From Lachnospiraceae bacterium (GTDB lineage Bacteria > Bacillota > Clostridia > Lachnospirales > Lachnospiraceae): a DNA stretch of 64,000 nt. The number at the start of each line of letters is the position of its first letter. Positions within the stretch are counted from its first letter, which is position 1. Below are positions 25,589 to 34,855 of this stretch, piece by piece. Below the pieces are notes generated by a model. The model worked only from the letters and a program-made list of their open reading frames with translations, was not told the origin of the DNA and ran no database searches. A program made the translations under genes and the position numbers. The stretch is from positions 1 to 64,000 of the forward strand of contig SVFM01000008.1 in assembly GCA_015056865.1 (NCBI GenBank), read 5' to 3'.

Positions 25589-26434
25589 ATGAAAAAATTA
25601 TTAGCAACACTACTTATTTTAGTTATGTCAGTATGTGCACTGGCAGGCTGCGGAGAGGAAAAGTCCAAGAAGGTAAAAGTGATCGACATCAACCTGACCG
25701 AGGAAGAATATGCATTCGGCGTGGATAAAGCTCAGCCGGAACTGTTGGAAAAGACGAATGAATTCATCAAGGAGATCATGGAAAACGGCACCTTTGAAGA
25801 GATTTGCAACAATTATTTCGGCGACGGTACTCCTGTTGCAGTAAAATCTGCAAAACTTGATGAGTCCAAAGATCAGCTGCTGGTAGCTACCAATGCTTCA
25901 TTTGAACCTTTTGAATATACAGAGGGTGACAGCTATTATGGTATTGACATGGAAATGGCAGCAAAGCTGGCAGAGTATCTTGACAAAGAACTGGTAATCC
26001 AGAACATGGATTTCGATGCAGTTTGTCTGTCTGTTGGCCAGCACAAGAGTGATATCGGTATTGCAGGTCTGACTGTGAAAGAAGATCGTAAAGAGCATGT
26101 AAATTTCACAGATTCTTATTATAATGCATCACAGAAGCTGATCGTTATGGAGGATGATACTACTTTTGATAATTGCAAAACAGCAGCAGATGTAGAGGCT
26201 ATTTTGAATAAGCTTGACAAAAAGACTAAAATCGGCGTTCAGAATGGTACAACAGGAAAGTTTTATGTAGAAGGTGATGAAGAATGGGGATTTGCCGGCT
26301 ATGCAGTTACCTGCACAGGTTATAAGAACGGTTCCATGGCTGTTCAGGATATGATCAATGGAAACATTAATTTTGTAATCATTGACTCTGCTCCTGCAGC
26401 AGCTATCGTGGAAGCAATGAACGCAATGCAGTAA
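25589..26434 (+). CDS. Amino-acid ABC transporter substrate-binding lipoprotein, apparently circularly permuted
   Basis: Lipobox ALAGC. The segment LTEEEYAFGVDKAQPELLEKTNEFIKEIMENGTFEEICNNYF, normally C-terminal, comes before LLVATNASFEPFEYTEGDSYYGIDMEMAAKLAEYL. Confidence 0.92.
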   Translation: MKKLLATLLILVMSVCALAGCGEEKSKKVKVIDINLTEEEYAFGVDKAQPELLEKTNEFIKEIMENGTFEEICNNYFGDGTPVAVKSAKLDESKDQLLVATNASFEPFEYTEGDSYYGIDMEMAAKLAEYLDKELVIQNMDFDAVCLSVGQHKSDIGIAGLTVKEDRKEHVNFTDSYYNASQKLIVMEDDTTFDNCKTAADVEAILNKLDKKTKIGVQNGTTGKFYVEGDEEWGFAGYAVTCTGYKNGSMAVQDMINGNINFVIIDSAPAAAIVEAMNAMQ

Positions 26435-26455
26435 TTTTGATTTGAGGATAAAGGA

Positions 26456-27166
26456 ATGGGTAACTTTGACCGGAAAATAGAGCGATTTTTAGAAATCTTC
26501 ATAGATCAGAGAGGTTATGTAACAGTTCTGGAAGGCTTGCAGAATACCTTGCTGATCGCTGTGCTGGGCCTGGTGATCGGTATCGTTATAGGTACCTTGA
26601 TCGCTTCTGTACGCGTGATGCCAAAGTATAAGACTTTACCAAGAGTTTTGGATAAAATCTGTAGCTTTTATGTGGCAATGTTTCGTGGCACACCCATAGT
26701 AGTACAGTTATTGGTGTTTTACTATGTCTTGTTACCCCTTCTTGGGATCAGAATAACCGGTGTGCAGGTATCCATCATGGTATTTGGCTTAAACAGCGGT
26801 GCCTATGTATCGGAAATCATGAGAGCGGGTATTTTATCTGTAGATCCCGGGCAAATGGAAGCCGGACGTGCTGTGGGCCTTAGTTTTCTCACTACCATGG
26901 TAAAGATTGTGATACCCCAGGCAGTCAAAAATATTTTGCCTACCTTAGGAAATGAATTTATTGTATTGGTGAAAGAAACATCGGTAGTCAGCTTTGTAGG
27001 CGCCTCTGATCTATATGTGGCATTCAGTTATATCGGAAGTAACAGCTATGAGTTTATGGTGCCCTATCTGGTAATGGCCATTATTTACATAGTCATTGTC
27101 CTGATCATCAGTTTCGGTATCAAAATGATGGAAAGGAGCCTGCGAAAGAGTGATAGACGTAATTAA
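26456..27166 (+). CDS. Polar amino-acid ABC transporter permease
   Basis: [66 protein letters not shown]. Confidence 0.95.
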   Translation: MGNFDRKIERFLEIFIDQRGYVTVLEGLQNTLLIAVLGLVIGIVIGTLIASVRVMPKYKTLPRVLDKICSFYVAMFRGTPIVVQLLVFYYVLLPLLGIRITGVQVSIMVFGLNSGAYVSEIMRAGILSVDPGQMEAGRAVGLSFLTTMVKIVIPQAVKNILPTLGNEFIVLVKETSVVSFVGASDLYVAFSYIGSNSYEFMVPYLVMAIIYIVIVLIISFGIKMMERSLRKSDRRN

Positions 27167-27938
27167 TCTGAAAAAAAGCTTTGGTCAGTTAGAAGTTCTC
27201 AAAGGAATAGATCTGACAGTAAAAAAGGGAGATATTATTGCAGTCATAGGACCCTCCGGCTCCGGAAAAAGTACCTTTTTAAGGTGCCTGAACTGTATGG
27301 AAGATCCCACAGGGGGACAGATTATTTTCAATGGAGTGGATATCGCGGATATGTCTGTGGATATCAATGTCCACAGGCGGCATATCGGTATGGTATTTCA
27401 GCATTTTAACTTGTTTAACAACAAGACTGTAAAGGAAAATATTATGCTGGCGCCGGTGCATGTGAGATGCCAGGAATTGCGTAAGGCAAAGCGTAAAAAG
27501 GATGCTGAGAAGGCCGGTGTGAATATGACCAAGAAGCAAATCAAGGAGGAAGCAGAGAGACAGGCAATCGATCTGTTGAAGCGTATTGGTTTGGAGGACA
27601 AAGCAGATGTTTATCCGTCTACACTGTCCGGCGGTCAGAAGCAGCGTGTGGCAATTATCAGAGCATTGGCCATGAATCCGGATGTGATCTTGTTCGATGA
27701 ACCCACCAGTGCGCTGGATCCGGAGATGGTAGGAGAAGTTTTGGACCTGATGCGTGCACTTGCAAAGGAAGGAATGACCATGATCGTAGTTACACATGAG
27801 ATGGGGTTTGCCAAAGAAGTGGCAAACAGAATCCTTTTTATGGATGACGGACAGATTGTGGAAAGTGGAGATCCAAAGGAATTTTTCGCAGATCCTAAGA
27901 CGGATCGTGCAAAAGAATTTTTGTCAAAGGTTTTATGA
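27150..27938 (+). CDS. Polar amino-acid ABC transporter ATP-binding protein
   Basis: [56 protein letters not shown]. Confidence 0.96.
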   Translation: MIDVINLKKSFGQLEVLKGIDLTVKKGDIIAVIGPSGSGKSTFLRCLNCMEDPTGGQIIFNGVDIADMSVDINVHRRHIGMVFQHFNLFNNKTVKENIMLAPVHVRCQELRKAKRKKDAEKAGVNMTKKQIKEEAERQAIDLLKRIGLEDKADVYPSTLSGGQKQRVAIIRALAMNPDVILFDEPTSALDPEMVGEVLDLMRALAKEGMTMIVVTHEMGFAKEVANRILFMDDGQIVESGDPKEFFADPKTDRAKEFLSKVL

Positions 27939-27950
27939 GTAACAGTAATG

Positions 27951-27973
27951 AGGGCTGTCCATAGGGCAGCCCT
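27951..27973 (+). terminator. Hairpin downstream of ABC operon
   Basis: AGGGCTG-tccatagg-GCAGCCCT followed by GTTTAT. Confidence 0.6.
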
Positions 27974-27985
27974 GTTTATAAGAAA

Positions 27986-28756
27986 GTGGTGGATATCATG
28001 TCTGGGGAAGAGAGAAAGCAAGTAATATTGGAGTTATTAGCCAAAGAAGGAAGTGTAAAAGTTGCAGCATTGAGCCAGCTTTTTGGCATATCCGAGGTTA
28101 CTGTGCGAAACGATCTGGCTGATATGGAGTATAAGGGATTGCTATCCAGGGTTCACGGCGGAGCGGTAAGTTCATATAAGCCCTATTACAGCATGAACTT
28201 AAATCAGCGGCTAACCACCAATCATTCAGAGAAGATCGCTATTGCCAGAAAAATTGCGGACATGGTGAAAAACAATGATACTATTATGTTGAATTCCGGT
28301 ACAACTACGCTCCAAGTGTTTCGCATGTTTCCCCAGAATCTGAACCTGAGTATTGTTACCAATTCTATTGCCATCGCATTGGAAGGTGCAGATAATCCCA
28401 ATTTTAATATTCTGTTGCTGGGCGGTTTTGTAAATTCAAAATATCAATTTACATTCGGAGATGATGTGAATCATCAATTAAAGAACTATCATGCAGACAA
28501 ATTAATTTTGTCTGTGGATGGAATTGATCTAAATAATGGTTTTACTACTTATTATGACAAAGAAGCAGAAATTGACCGTATTATGTTGGCCCAGTCAGAT
28601 GTGAGCATTGTGGCAGCGGATTTTTCCAAATTCAATAGAACCGCCTTTACCAAAATTGCTGACCTGAAGGTGGCGGACTATATTATTACTGATAAGGAAG
28701 TCCCCGCAAAATTGCAGAAGGAAATTCAAAAACAGGGCGTGGCAATCAAATTTTAG
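27986..28756 (+). CDS. DeoR/GlpR family transcriptional regulator
   Basis: EERKQVILELLAKEGSVKVAALSQLFGISEVTVRNDLADMEYKGLLSRVHGGA. Confidence 0.93.
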   Translation: MVDIMSGEERKQVILELLAKEGSVKVAALSQLFGISEVTVRNDLADMEYKGLLSRVHGGAVSSYKPYYSMNLNQRLTTNHSEKIAIARKIADMVKNNDTIMLNSGTTTLQVFRMFPQNLNLSIVTNSIAIALEGADNPNFNILLLGGFVNSKYQFTFGDDVNHQLKNYHADKLILSVDGIDLNNGFTTYYDKEAEIDRIMLAQSDVSIVAADFSKFNRTAFTKIADLKVADYIITDKEVPAKLQKEIQKQGVAIKF

Positions 28757-28798
28757 GGTTCCTTAAAATTGATTGCCACATAATATTAGTCTATATTC

Positions 28799-30199
28799 TT
28801 ATACAGTAGCTTCTTCGTATTTCAGATATCTTTCATAGGCCTGTGTATAGTCTGTTCCACTGGGGTAGTATACTTTGTCTGTGGCAACCAGCTTTTCACA
28901 GCTTGCTTTCACACTTTCGAAAATGCCGGCACCAACGCCTGCAATGATAGCAGAGCCGAGACACGCAGATTCAGCGCTCTTTAATGTAATGATCTTCTTG
29001 CCTGTAACATCCGCCTTAATCTGGCACCAGAGGGGGCTGGCAGCGCCGCCGCCCATGGAGCGGATCTCTTGGCAGGATACATTCAGATAGTCAAGGTTTT
29101 CCTGCAGCATAAAAGCAACAGCTTCCTGTATACTTCTGACCATATGAGCCCGGGTATGTTCCATGGTCAGTCCCAGAAAAGCACCTCTGGCGGCGGGATT
29201 GTATTTAGGGATGATGCTGCCGCAAAGGTAGGGCATGAAGGTTAGACCGTCGCAACCCGGAGCAACTTGTGCAGCAAGCTCATTAAGGTCATCAAAGCTT
29301 TTTCCCTCGCAGAAATTATCCCGGAACCACTTCAGGGCAATGCCCGCCGTGGGGGTCCAGGTCAGCAGACAGTAGTTTCCGTCATAATTGATATGGCAGG
29401 GTACTCGGTTGTCCTCTTTATAGGGAGGGAATACATCCGTAGGAACCACGATAGCCATGGTGGTTCCGGTCATTTCGCTGACAACGGTATTGTCAATGAC
29501 ACCGGCACCGATGGAACCGGCAATCTGATCCATAACACCGGTTACTACTGTGACACCGTCATATGTACCAATTACCTGAGCACTGTCCATAAGTCTGGGC
29601 AGTTGATCCGGTTTAATACCGATAAAGTCTAACATTTCCTGCCACCAGCAACCTGTTCGGATATCCAGATACAAGCTGGAGGATTGCAGTGTTTTTTCGG
29701 TGACAAATTCACCGGTTAATTTATAGAGCAGATAATCTTCCAACAGAAAGATCTTTTCAATTTTTTCAAAAATATCAGGTTCATTCTCCCGCATCCACAG
29801 AAGTTTACAGGCAGGCCATGTGGCGGTAATCTCAGGCTGGCCGGTGATTTCATAAACTTTTTGCACACCAAAAGTGTCATTTATTTTTTCTGCCTGTACA
29901 GTGGCTCTGTTATCCAACCATACGATAGCATTATAGAGCGGATCTCCCTGTCCGTCTGTCATGATCAGGGTCTCGCACTGGGTGTCAATGGAAAGAGCGG
30001 AGATGGAGTATTCGCTGCGGATTTCCTCGTAAGCGCTGTGAAACATTTCCCAATAATGCAAGGGATCCAATTCTACCCGGTCCTCCTTTGAGATCAGGGT
30101 ATAAGACTTTGACACAGTTTTTAATATATTGCCATTCTCATCAAATAAAACCATTTTCAGTGAAGTAGTACCTACGTCAACGCCAAGCAAGTTTGCCAT
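28799..30199 (-). CDS. FGGY-family carbohydrate kinase (xylulokinase-like)
   Basis: MANLLGVDVGTTSLKMVLFDENGNILKTVS, AIVWLDNRATVQAEKI, GGGAASPLWCQIKADVTGKKI. Confidence 0.88.
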   Translation of the reverse strand: MANLLGVDVGTTSLKMVLFDENGNILKTVSKSYTLISKEDRVELDPLHYWEMFHSAYEEIRSEYSISALSIDTQCETLIMTDGQGDPLYNAIVWLDNRATVQAEKINDTFGVQKVYEITGQPEITATWPACKLLWMRENEPDIFEKIEKIFLLEDYLLYKLTGEFVTEKTLQSSSLYLDIRTGCWWQEMLDFIGIKPDQLPRLMDSAQVIGTYDGVTVVTGVMDQIAGSIGAGVIDNTVVSEMTGTTMAIVVPTDVFPPYKEDNRVPCHINYDGNYCLLTWTPTAGIALKWFRDNFCEGKSFDDLNELAAQVAPGCDGLTFMPYLCGSIIPKYNPAARGAFLGLTMEHTRAHMVRSIQEAVAFMLQENLDYLNVSCQEIRSMGGGAASPLWCQIKADVTGKKIITLKSAESACLGSAIIAGVGAGIFESVKASCEKLVATDKVYYPSGTDYTQAYERYLKYEEATV

Positions 30200-30365
30200 A
30201 ATTTTTACCTTTACCTTTCCATAGCTTATGCCAGTTCTCATTCATGATACAACACACAAAATGAAAAGTCAAGACGCGGTCTTAGATGACTATATATATT
30301 GAAATATCTGGGGATTAGATGTATAATGTCATAAGTTTTATTATGATATCAAAGGAGGTTTTTCT

Positions 30366-31235
30366 ATGAAAAAGGCTTACATAAGTGTTATTATGGCAGC
30401 AGTATTTTGGGGTACCATGGGTCTGTTTGGACGGTACATGAATGCTATGGGTTTAAATCAAATCCAGGTGGCCATGCTGAGAGTATTCGTAGCAGCTGTT
30501 GTTATGGCCTTTGTACTGCTTATAAAAGATAAAAAGCTTTTTAAGGTGCGGCTTAAAGATATCTGGTGCTTTGTGGGTACTGGTATTGTAAGCTTGACAT
30601 TATTTAATTTTTGTTATTTTACAGCTGTAAATTACACAACGTTATCAGTGGTAACAGTGTTAGTATATACGGCGCCGGCGTTTGTCATGTTGTTCAGTGC
30701 TGTATTGTTTAATGAGAAAATTACAGCAACTCGCCTAGGTGCCTTGGGCCTTATGCTTTTGGGGTGTATTCTGGTAACAGGATTCATTGGCAGTGGTTCG
30801 GAGGGAATAACGCCAACGGGTATATTATTTGGACTGGCGGCAGGTGTTACTTATGCACTCTATAGTATCTTCTGTCGTTATGCTTTAAACAAAGGATATC
30901 ATACGTTTACCATTTCTTTTTATACCTTTTTATTTTCTTCGTTAGCAACTTTGCCATTTGCCGATGTGGGAAATATTGTAGTCAGAATGACACCTGATCT
31001 GGGGCTTCTTGCCTTGGGGCTTGGATTTGTTGCCTGCGTTCTTCCCTACATGTGTTATACAAAAGGATTGGAAAAATTGAAAAACGGAACAGCATCTACT
31101 TTGGCTACTTTGGATACAGCAGTGTCCACATTGGTGGGTGTAATTGCCTTCAAGGAACCTTTGGAATGGTATCATGCGGCGGGCATTGCAGTGCTTTTTG
31201 TAGGGATTATGGTTTTGTCAAAGGCAAAAGATTAA
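30366..31235 (+). CDS. EamA/DMT family transporter
   Basis: 10-TM EamA repeat: AAVFWGTMGLFGRYMNAMGLNQIQVAMLRVFVAAV. Confidence 0.92.
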   Translation: MKKAYISVIMAAVFWGTMGLFGRYMNAMGLNQIQVAMLRVFVAAVVMAFVLLIKDKKLFKVRLKDIWCFVGTGIVSLTLFNFCYFTAVNYTTLSVVTVLVYTAPAFVMLFSAVLFNEKITATRLGALGLMLLGCILVTGFIGSGSEGITPTGILFGLAAGVTYALYSIFCRYALNKGYHTFTISFYTFLFSSLATLPFADVGNIVVRMTPDLGLLALGLGFVACVLPYMCYTKGLEKLKNGTASTLATLDTAVSTLVGVIAFKEPLEWYHAAGIAVLFVGIMVLSKAKD

Positions 31236-31248
31236 AAGGAGATAGGCC

Positions 31249-31908
31249 GTGGAACGAAATGTAGATTTAATGGAAATATCCGATGGCAAAATATATGGTT
31301 TGAATGATATGGTAAAGGCTTGTGCCGGCAACTGTGCCGGTTGCAGTGCTTGTTGTCATGGCCGCGGCGATACCGTAACATTGGATCCCTTGGATGTGCA
31401 TCATCTAAAAAAAGGATTGTGCCTGAGTTTTGAGCAGTTACTGCAGCGAGGAATTAGTTTGAGCGTAGTGGAAGGCGTGATTCGCCCCAGCATTATGATG
31501 ACAGATGAAGAGGATTCAAAATGTGTTTTTTTGAATGAGCAGGGAAGGTGTCGTATTCATTCGTTTCGGCCTGGTCTGTGTCGCTTGTTTCCTTTGGGAA
31601 GAGTTTATCAGGAGAATGGTTTGGGATACATTCTCCTGACAGGGGAATGTGTCCGGGAAAATCGGACAAAGGTTAAGGTGCGAAAGTGGATTGATATGCC
31701 GGATATGCCTGCCTATGAGGATTTTTTATGTAAATGGCATGCCTATTTAAAGGATCTGCAGCAGGTGTTTTTCGAGAGCAATGATGATGCTTTTCTGAAA
31801 AATATGAATATGTATGTGTTGCAGAAATTTTATGTGGAGGATTTTGCTGCAGAGGTCTTTTATGAAAAATTGAAGGAAAAACTTGATGAGGCCAGAAGAC
31901 TCTTCTAA
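31249..31908 (+). CDS. YkgJ family cysteine-cluster protein
   Basis: CAGNCAGCSACCHGRGDTVTLDPLD...CVFLNEQGRCRIHSFRPGLCRLFPLG. Confidence 0.9.
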   Translation: MERNVDLMEISDGKIYGLNDMVKACAGNCAGCSACCHGRGDTVTLDPLDVHHLKKGLCLSFEQLLQRGISLSVVEGVIRPSIMMTDEEDSKCVFLNEQGRCRIHSFRPGLCRLFPLGRVYQENGLGYILLTGECVRENRTKVKVRKWIDMPDMPAYEDFLCKWHAYLKDLQQVFFESNDDAFLKNMNMYVLQKFYVEDFAAEVFYEKLKEKLDEARRLF

Positions 31909-32004
31909 ACTGATTTAATCATCCTGTTTGTTGTTGCATTTTTAACGGAAAAATGATATAGTCATATCAGACAGAATATCCTTCCGGAAGAGACAGGAGG
32001 ATAT

Positions 32005-32988
32005 ATGAGCAAAAAATTTCAGGAGTTGGATTTGAAGGATGCTTTTCTTTTTTCTGCTGCAGTGCAGGATGAAAAGACATGTGGAATGATATTGGAGGTT
32101 CTTTTGGGGCGGCAGGTACCTAAAGTAACTGTGCGGGCAGAGGCAAGCATGCTATATCATTCAGATTTTAGAAGTGTTCGTTTGGATGTGTATGCAAATG
32201 ATGAGATGCAGGTGGCTTACAACCTGGAAATGCAAAACACGGATAATAACAATTTAGCCAAACGTAGCCGATACCATCAGGCGGAAATGGATTTGACATC
32301 TCTAAAACCAGGAGAAGATTTTCGAGAATTAAAGCCCTGTTATGTGATTTTTATTTGTACATATGACCCTTTTAAAAAAGGAAAATACCGCTACACATTT
32401 GAAAATAGATGTCTGGAAGAAGATTTTCCTTTGGGAGATGAAACAACAAAGGTTTTCTTGAATACGAAAGGTACAAATAAAAATGAGGTTCCTGAGGTAT
32501 TGGTTAATTTTCTACATTATGTAGAAAACAGTACAGATGAATACGTGAGTACCATTGAAGACCATACAATTGAAAAAATACATGAAAATATTGTTCAGCT
32601 AAAGAAAAGCAGATTATGGGAGGGCCGATACATGAAATTTGAGGAAATTCTTCGAGAGGCAGAAGAAAATGGTTTAAAACGAGGTATGATAAAAGGCCTG
32701 GAAGAAGGATATCAACAGGGCATGGAGCAGGGCATGCAGCAGGGCTTAGAACAAGGCATGCAGCAGGGCTTAGAACAAGGCATGCAACAGGGCTTAGAAC
32801 AAGGCATGCAACAGGGCTTAGAACAAGGCATGCAACAGGGCTTAGAGCAGGGCATGCAGCAAGGCCGAGATCTATTAATCAAGCTCATAGATTGCATGGC
32901 AGTAGCAGGAGAAGGAAATCAGATTGCAAAGTTAAGTAATTCGGATTTCTTACAGCATATGTTACAAAAATATAATCTAAAAATCTGA
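32005..32988 (+). CDS. Rpn family recombination-promoting nuclease / putative transposase (PD-(D/E)XK)
   Basis: LKDAFLFSAAVQDEKTCGMILEVLLGRQVPKVTV, VRLDVYANDEMQVAYNLEMQN; QGMQQGLE-repeat tail. Confidence 0.88.
   Translation: MSKKFQELDLKDAFLFSAAVQDEKTCGMILEVLLGRQVPKVTVRAEASMLYHSDFRSVRLDVYANDEMQVAYNLEMQNTDNNNLAKRSRYHQAEMDLTSLKPGEDFRELKPCYVIFICTYDPFKKGKYRYTFENRCLEEDFPLGDETTKVFLNTKGTNKNEVPEVLVNFLHYVENSTDEYVSTIEDHTIEKIHENIVQLKKSRLWEGRYMKFEEILREAEENGLKRGMIKGLEEGYQQGMEQGMQQGLEQGMQQGLEQGMQQGLEQGMQQGLEQGMQQGLEQGMQQGRDLLIKLIDCMAVAGEGNQIAKLSNSDFLQHMLQKYNLKI
32715..32871 (+). repeat. In-frame 24-bp tandem repeat (GGCATGCARCAGGGCTTAGARCAR), five full units plus partial ends
   Basis: Full units at 32731, 32755, 32779, 32803 and 32827, encoding GMQQGLEQ. 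Confidence 0.95.
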
Positions 32989-33087
32989 TCATCAAAATAT
33001 CAAATAAATTTTCATTCCGGGAGTTAATCCCGATTCTATTAACTATCAATCTATTAGTAAAAAAATCTTCCGGGAGTATTCTGTCAA

Positions 33088-33825
33088 ATGTTGCAAGATC
33101 AATTTGAATATGCAAAAGAGAAAGTGGTTGGCACGCAAAGACAGCGTCAGGGTATTGGTACGTTGTCGGAAAAAACTGTGCATGCAGTTTTGAAGAATTA
33201 TTATGCGCCGGATGAGGATATGCATGAATTTTCAATTGAAAATTATGTGGCCGATATTTATACCGGTACAGAAATTATAGAAATTCAGACCAGGCAGTTT
33301 TATAGGATGCGGGATAAATTGGCTGCTTTTTTGCCACTTTATCCGGTTACCATTGTATACCCCATACCCCGGGAGAAATGGCTGAATTTGATAGACGAGG
33401 AGAGCGGTGAAGTTTTCGGGCGAAGGAAATCACCGGTAAAAGGGACAGTTTATCATGTGTTTCCGGAGTTGTATCGGATTAAAATGTTTTTGAAGGACCC
33501 GAATCTGAAAATACGTCTGGTGCTGATGGACATGGAGGAATATCGGCGGGCAAACAACAAGAGTCGTAAAAAAAGGAAAGATTCTGTAAAATTAGATAGA
33601 GTTCCTCTTTGTCTCATAGAAGAGACGGAAATTAAAGGCATGCAGGATTATAGGCAGTTTATACCCAGTCAGCTGACAGGTACTTTTACGGTAAAAGATT
33701 TTGCCAAGGCAGCCCGTATTCGACAGCCGCTTGCACAAGTGACACTGAATCTGCTGTATTATGCAGAAGTTGTGGAACGGGTCGGTAAACAGGGTAATGC
33801 CTGGATTTATCATGTTGTTTTTTAG
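33088..33825 (+). CDS. Uncharacterised protein with possible PD-(D/E)xQ-like motif
   Basis: ORF with ENYVADIYTGTEIIEIQTRQFYRMRDKLAAFLP; RKKRKD basic patch; C-terminal wHTH-like FTVKDFAKAARIRQPLAQVTLNLLYYAEVVERVGK. Confidence 0.7.
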   Translation: MLQDQFEYAKEKVVGTQRQRQGIGTLSEKTVHAVLKNYYAPDEDMHEFSIENYVADIYTGTEIIEIQTRQFYRMRDKLAAFLPLYPVTIVYPIPREKWLNLIDEESGEVFGRRKSPVKGTVYHVFPELYRIKMFLKDPNLKIRLVLMDMEEYRRANNKSRKKRKDSVKLDRVPLCLIEETEIKGMQDYRQFIPSQLTGTFTVKDFAKAARIRQPLAQVTLNLLYYAEVVERVGKQGNAWIYHVVF

Positions 33826-34016
33826 ATGAATTTTCGAATAAAGATACTTATTTTGCTAAACGCAGTTGATAAATTTTTGATATTATCCATACGGATGATT
33901 GACGTGATATAATTTAAAGCATCACGGGAAGGGGTACGATATGGGTATAATTACAAGCGTCTTTATAAAGATGCTGAGTGTAGCGGTTACAGATTTATAA
34001 CATATACTTAAATAAC

Positions 34017-34045
34017 TTGAAAATTTAAACAATATGTGTTATATT
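34017..34045 (+). promoter_or_regulatory. Sigma-A-like promoter upstream of cobalamin riboswitch
   Basis: TTGAAA - 17 bp - TATATT. Confidence 0.55.
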
Positions 34046-34069
34046 GTCGAAGTAACATAAGTGAATATT

Positions 34070-34260
34070 GCGATGTCAGGTGTCCGGCGGATATATATCA
34101 GGGCCGGATGAAAAGGGAAGCAGGTGCAAGTCCTGCACGATCTCGTCGCTGTAAGTAGGGAGTGCTCCTCCATTGATGTCACTGGAATTTGTTCTGGGAA
34201 GGCGGAGGTGCGCAGTGATCTATAAGTCAGAAGACCTGCCTGTCATTCGGTACTGAGTAA
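34070..34260 (+). ncRNA. Cobalamin (B12) riboswitch
   Basis: GGGAAgcAGGTGcAAGTCCTGCacGATCtCGTCGCTGTAAgtaGGGA ... GATGTCACTGg ... TGGGAAGGcggaggtgcgcaGTGATctATAAGTCAGAAGACCTGCCTG. Confidence 0.97.
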
Positions 34261-34420
34261 CCACGAGGCATTGGTTGAGTACAGGCAGTCTGTTTACGAA
34301 AAGCAGGCGCCAACAACTCTTCATGCCCCTTGCAATGATTGCAGGAGGCATTTCGTGTTTTCTGAGGTTCTATTCACAAAACCACAGTGCCCAAGAAGGG
34401 CAAACACAAGGAGGAAAATC

Positions 34421-34846
34421 ATGACAGAAACAAAGAAACCCATCAACAAGAAAACAATCATCGGTGCAATTGCATTGATAGCCGTTGTTGCAGTGCTGGG
34501 CATTGCTTATGCAGTGTTTGGGCCCAAGACAACGGACGGTGAAAAATCTATTACTATTGAAGTCATCGACAATGAGCAGAGGAGTGTAGTTTATGAAGTA
34601 GATACAGAAGCAGAGTTCCTGGAGCAAGCCTTTGCGGATGCAGAAGGCTTGGAAGTTTCCGGTCCCAAGACAGAGTTTGGCCTGACCATTGAAACAGTCA
34701 ACGGCCTGACTGCTGATTTTAACAAAAGTAGTGCATATTGGTCCATCATGGTCAATGGAGAATATGGGCAGGCAGGTGCTTCTACCCAGCCGGTAACAGA
34801 TGGTGATGAGTTCCAGTTGGTATATTCGGTTTTTGTAGCGGAATAA
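34421..34846 (+). CDS. DUF4430 (transcobalamin-like) domain protein, N-terminally membrane-anchored
   Basis: TM AIALIAVVAVLGIAYAVFG; GLTADFNKSSAYWSIMVNGEYGQAGASTQPVTDGDEFQLVYSVF. Confidence 0.85.
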   Translation: MTETKKPINKKTIIGAIALIAVVAVLGIAYAVFGPKTTDGEKSITIEVIDNEQRSVVYEVDTEAEFLEQAFADAEGLEVSGPKTEFGLTIETVNGLTADFNKSSAYWSIMVNGEYGQAGASTQPVTDGDEFQLVYSVFVAE

Positions 34847-34855
34847 AACATTGTT

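Larger units (their letters stand above)
31970..33085. repeat. Imperfect inverted repeat bracketing the Rpn gene
   Basis: GACAGAATATCCTTCCGGAAGA (31970-31991) versus reverse complement of TCTTCCGGGAGTATTCTGTC (33066-33085) = GACAGAATACTCCCGGAAGA. Confidence 0.65.

Noticed and set aside
32715-32871. Possible CRISPR array
   Set aside because: 24-bp units are contiguous with no spacers and are in-frame coding sequence. No CRISPR array was seen elsewhere in the window.
32712-32897. Minus-strand Cys-rich repeat ORF (CCMPCSKP)n
   Set aside because: Antisense artefact of the in-frame 24-bp repeat in the Rpn gene.
34323-34356. Hairpin ATGCC..TTGCAATGATTGCA..GGCAT as the riboswitch terminator
   Set aside because: Plausible expression platform, but it lacks a clear U-tract and could equally mask the RBS; left unannotated.
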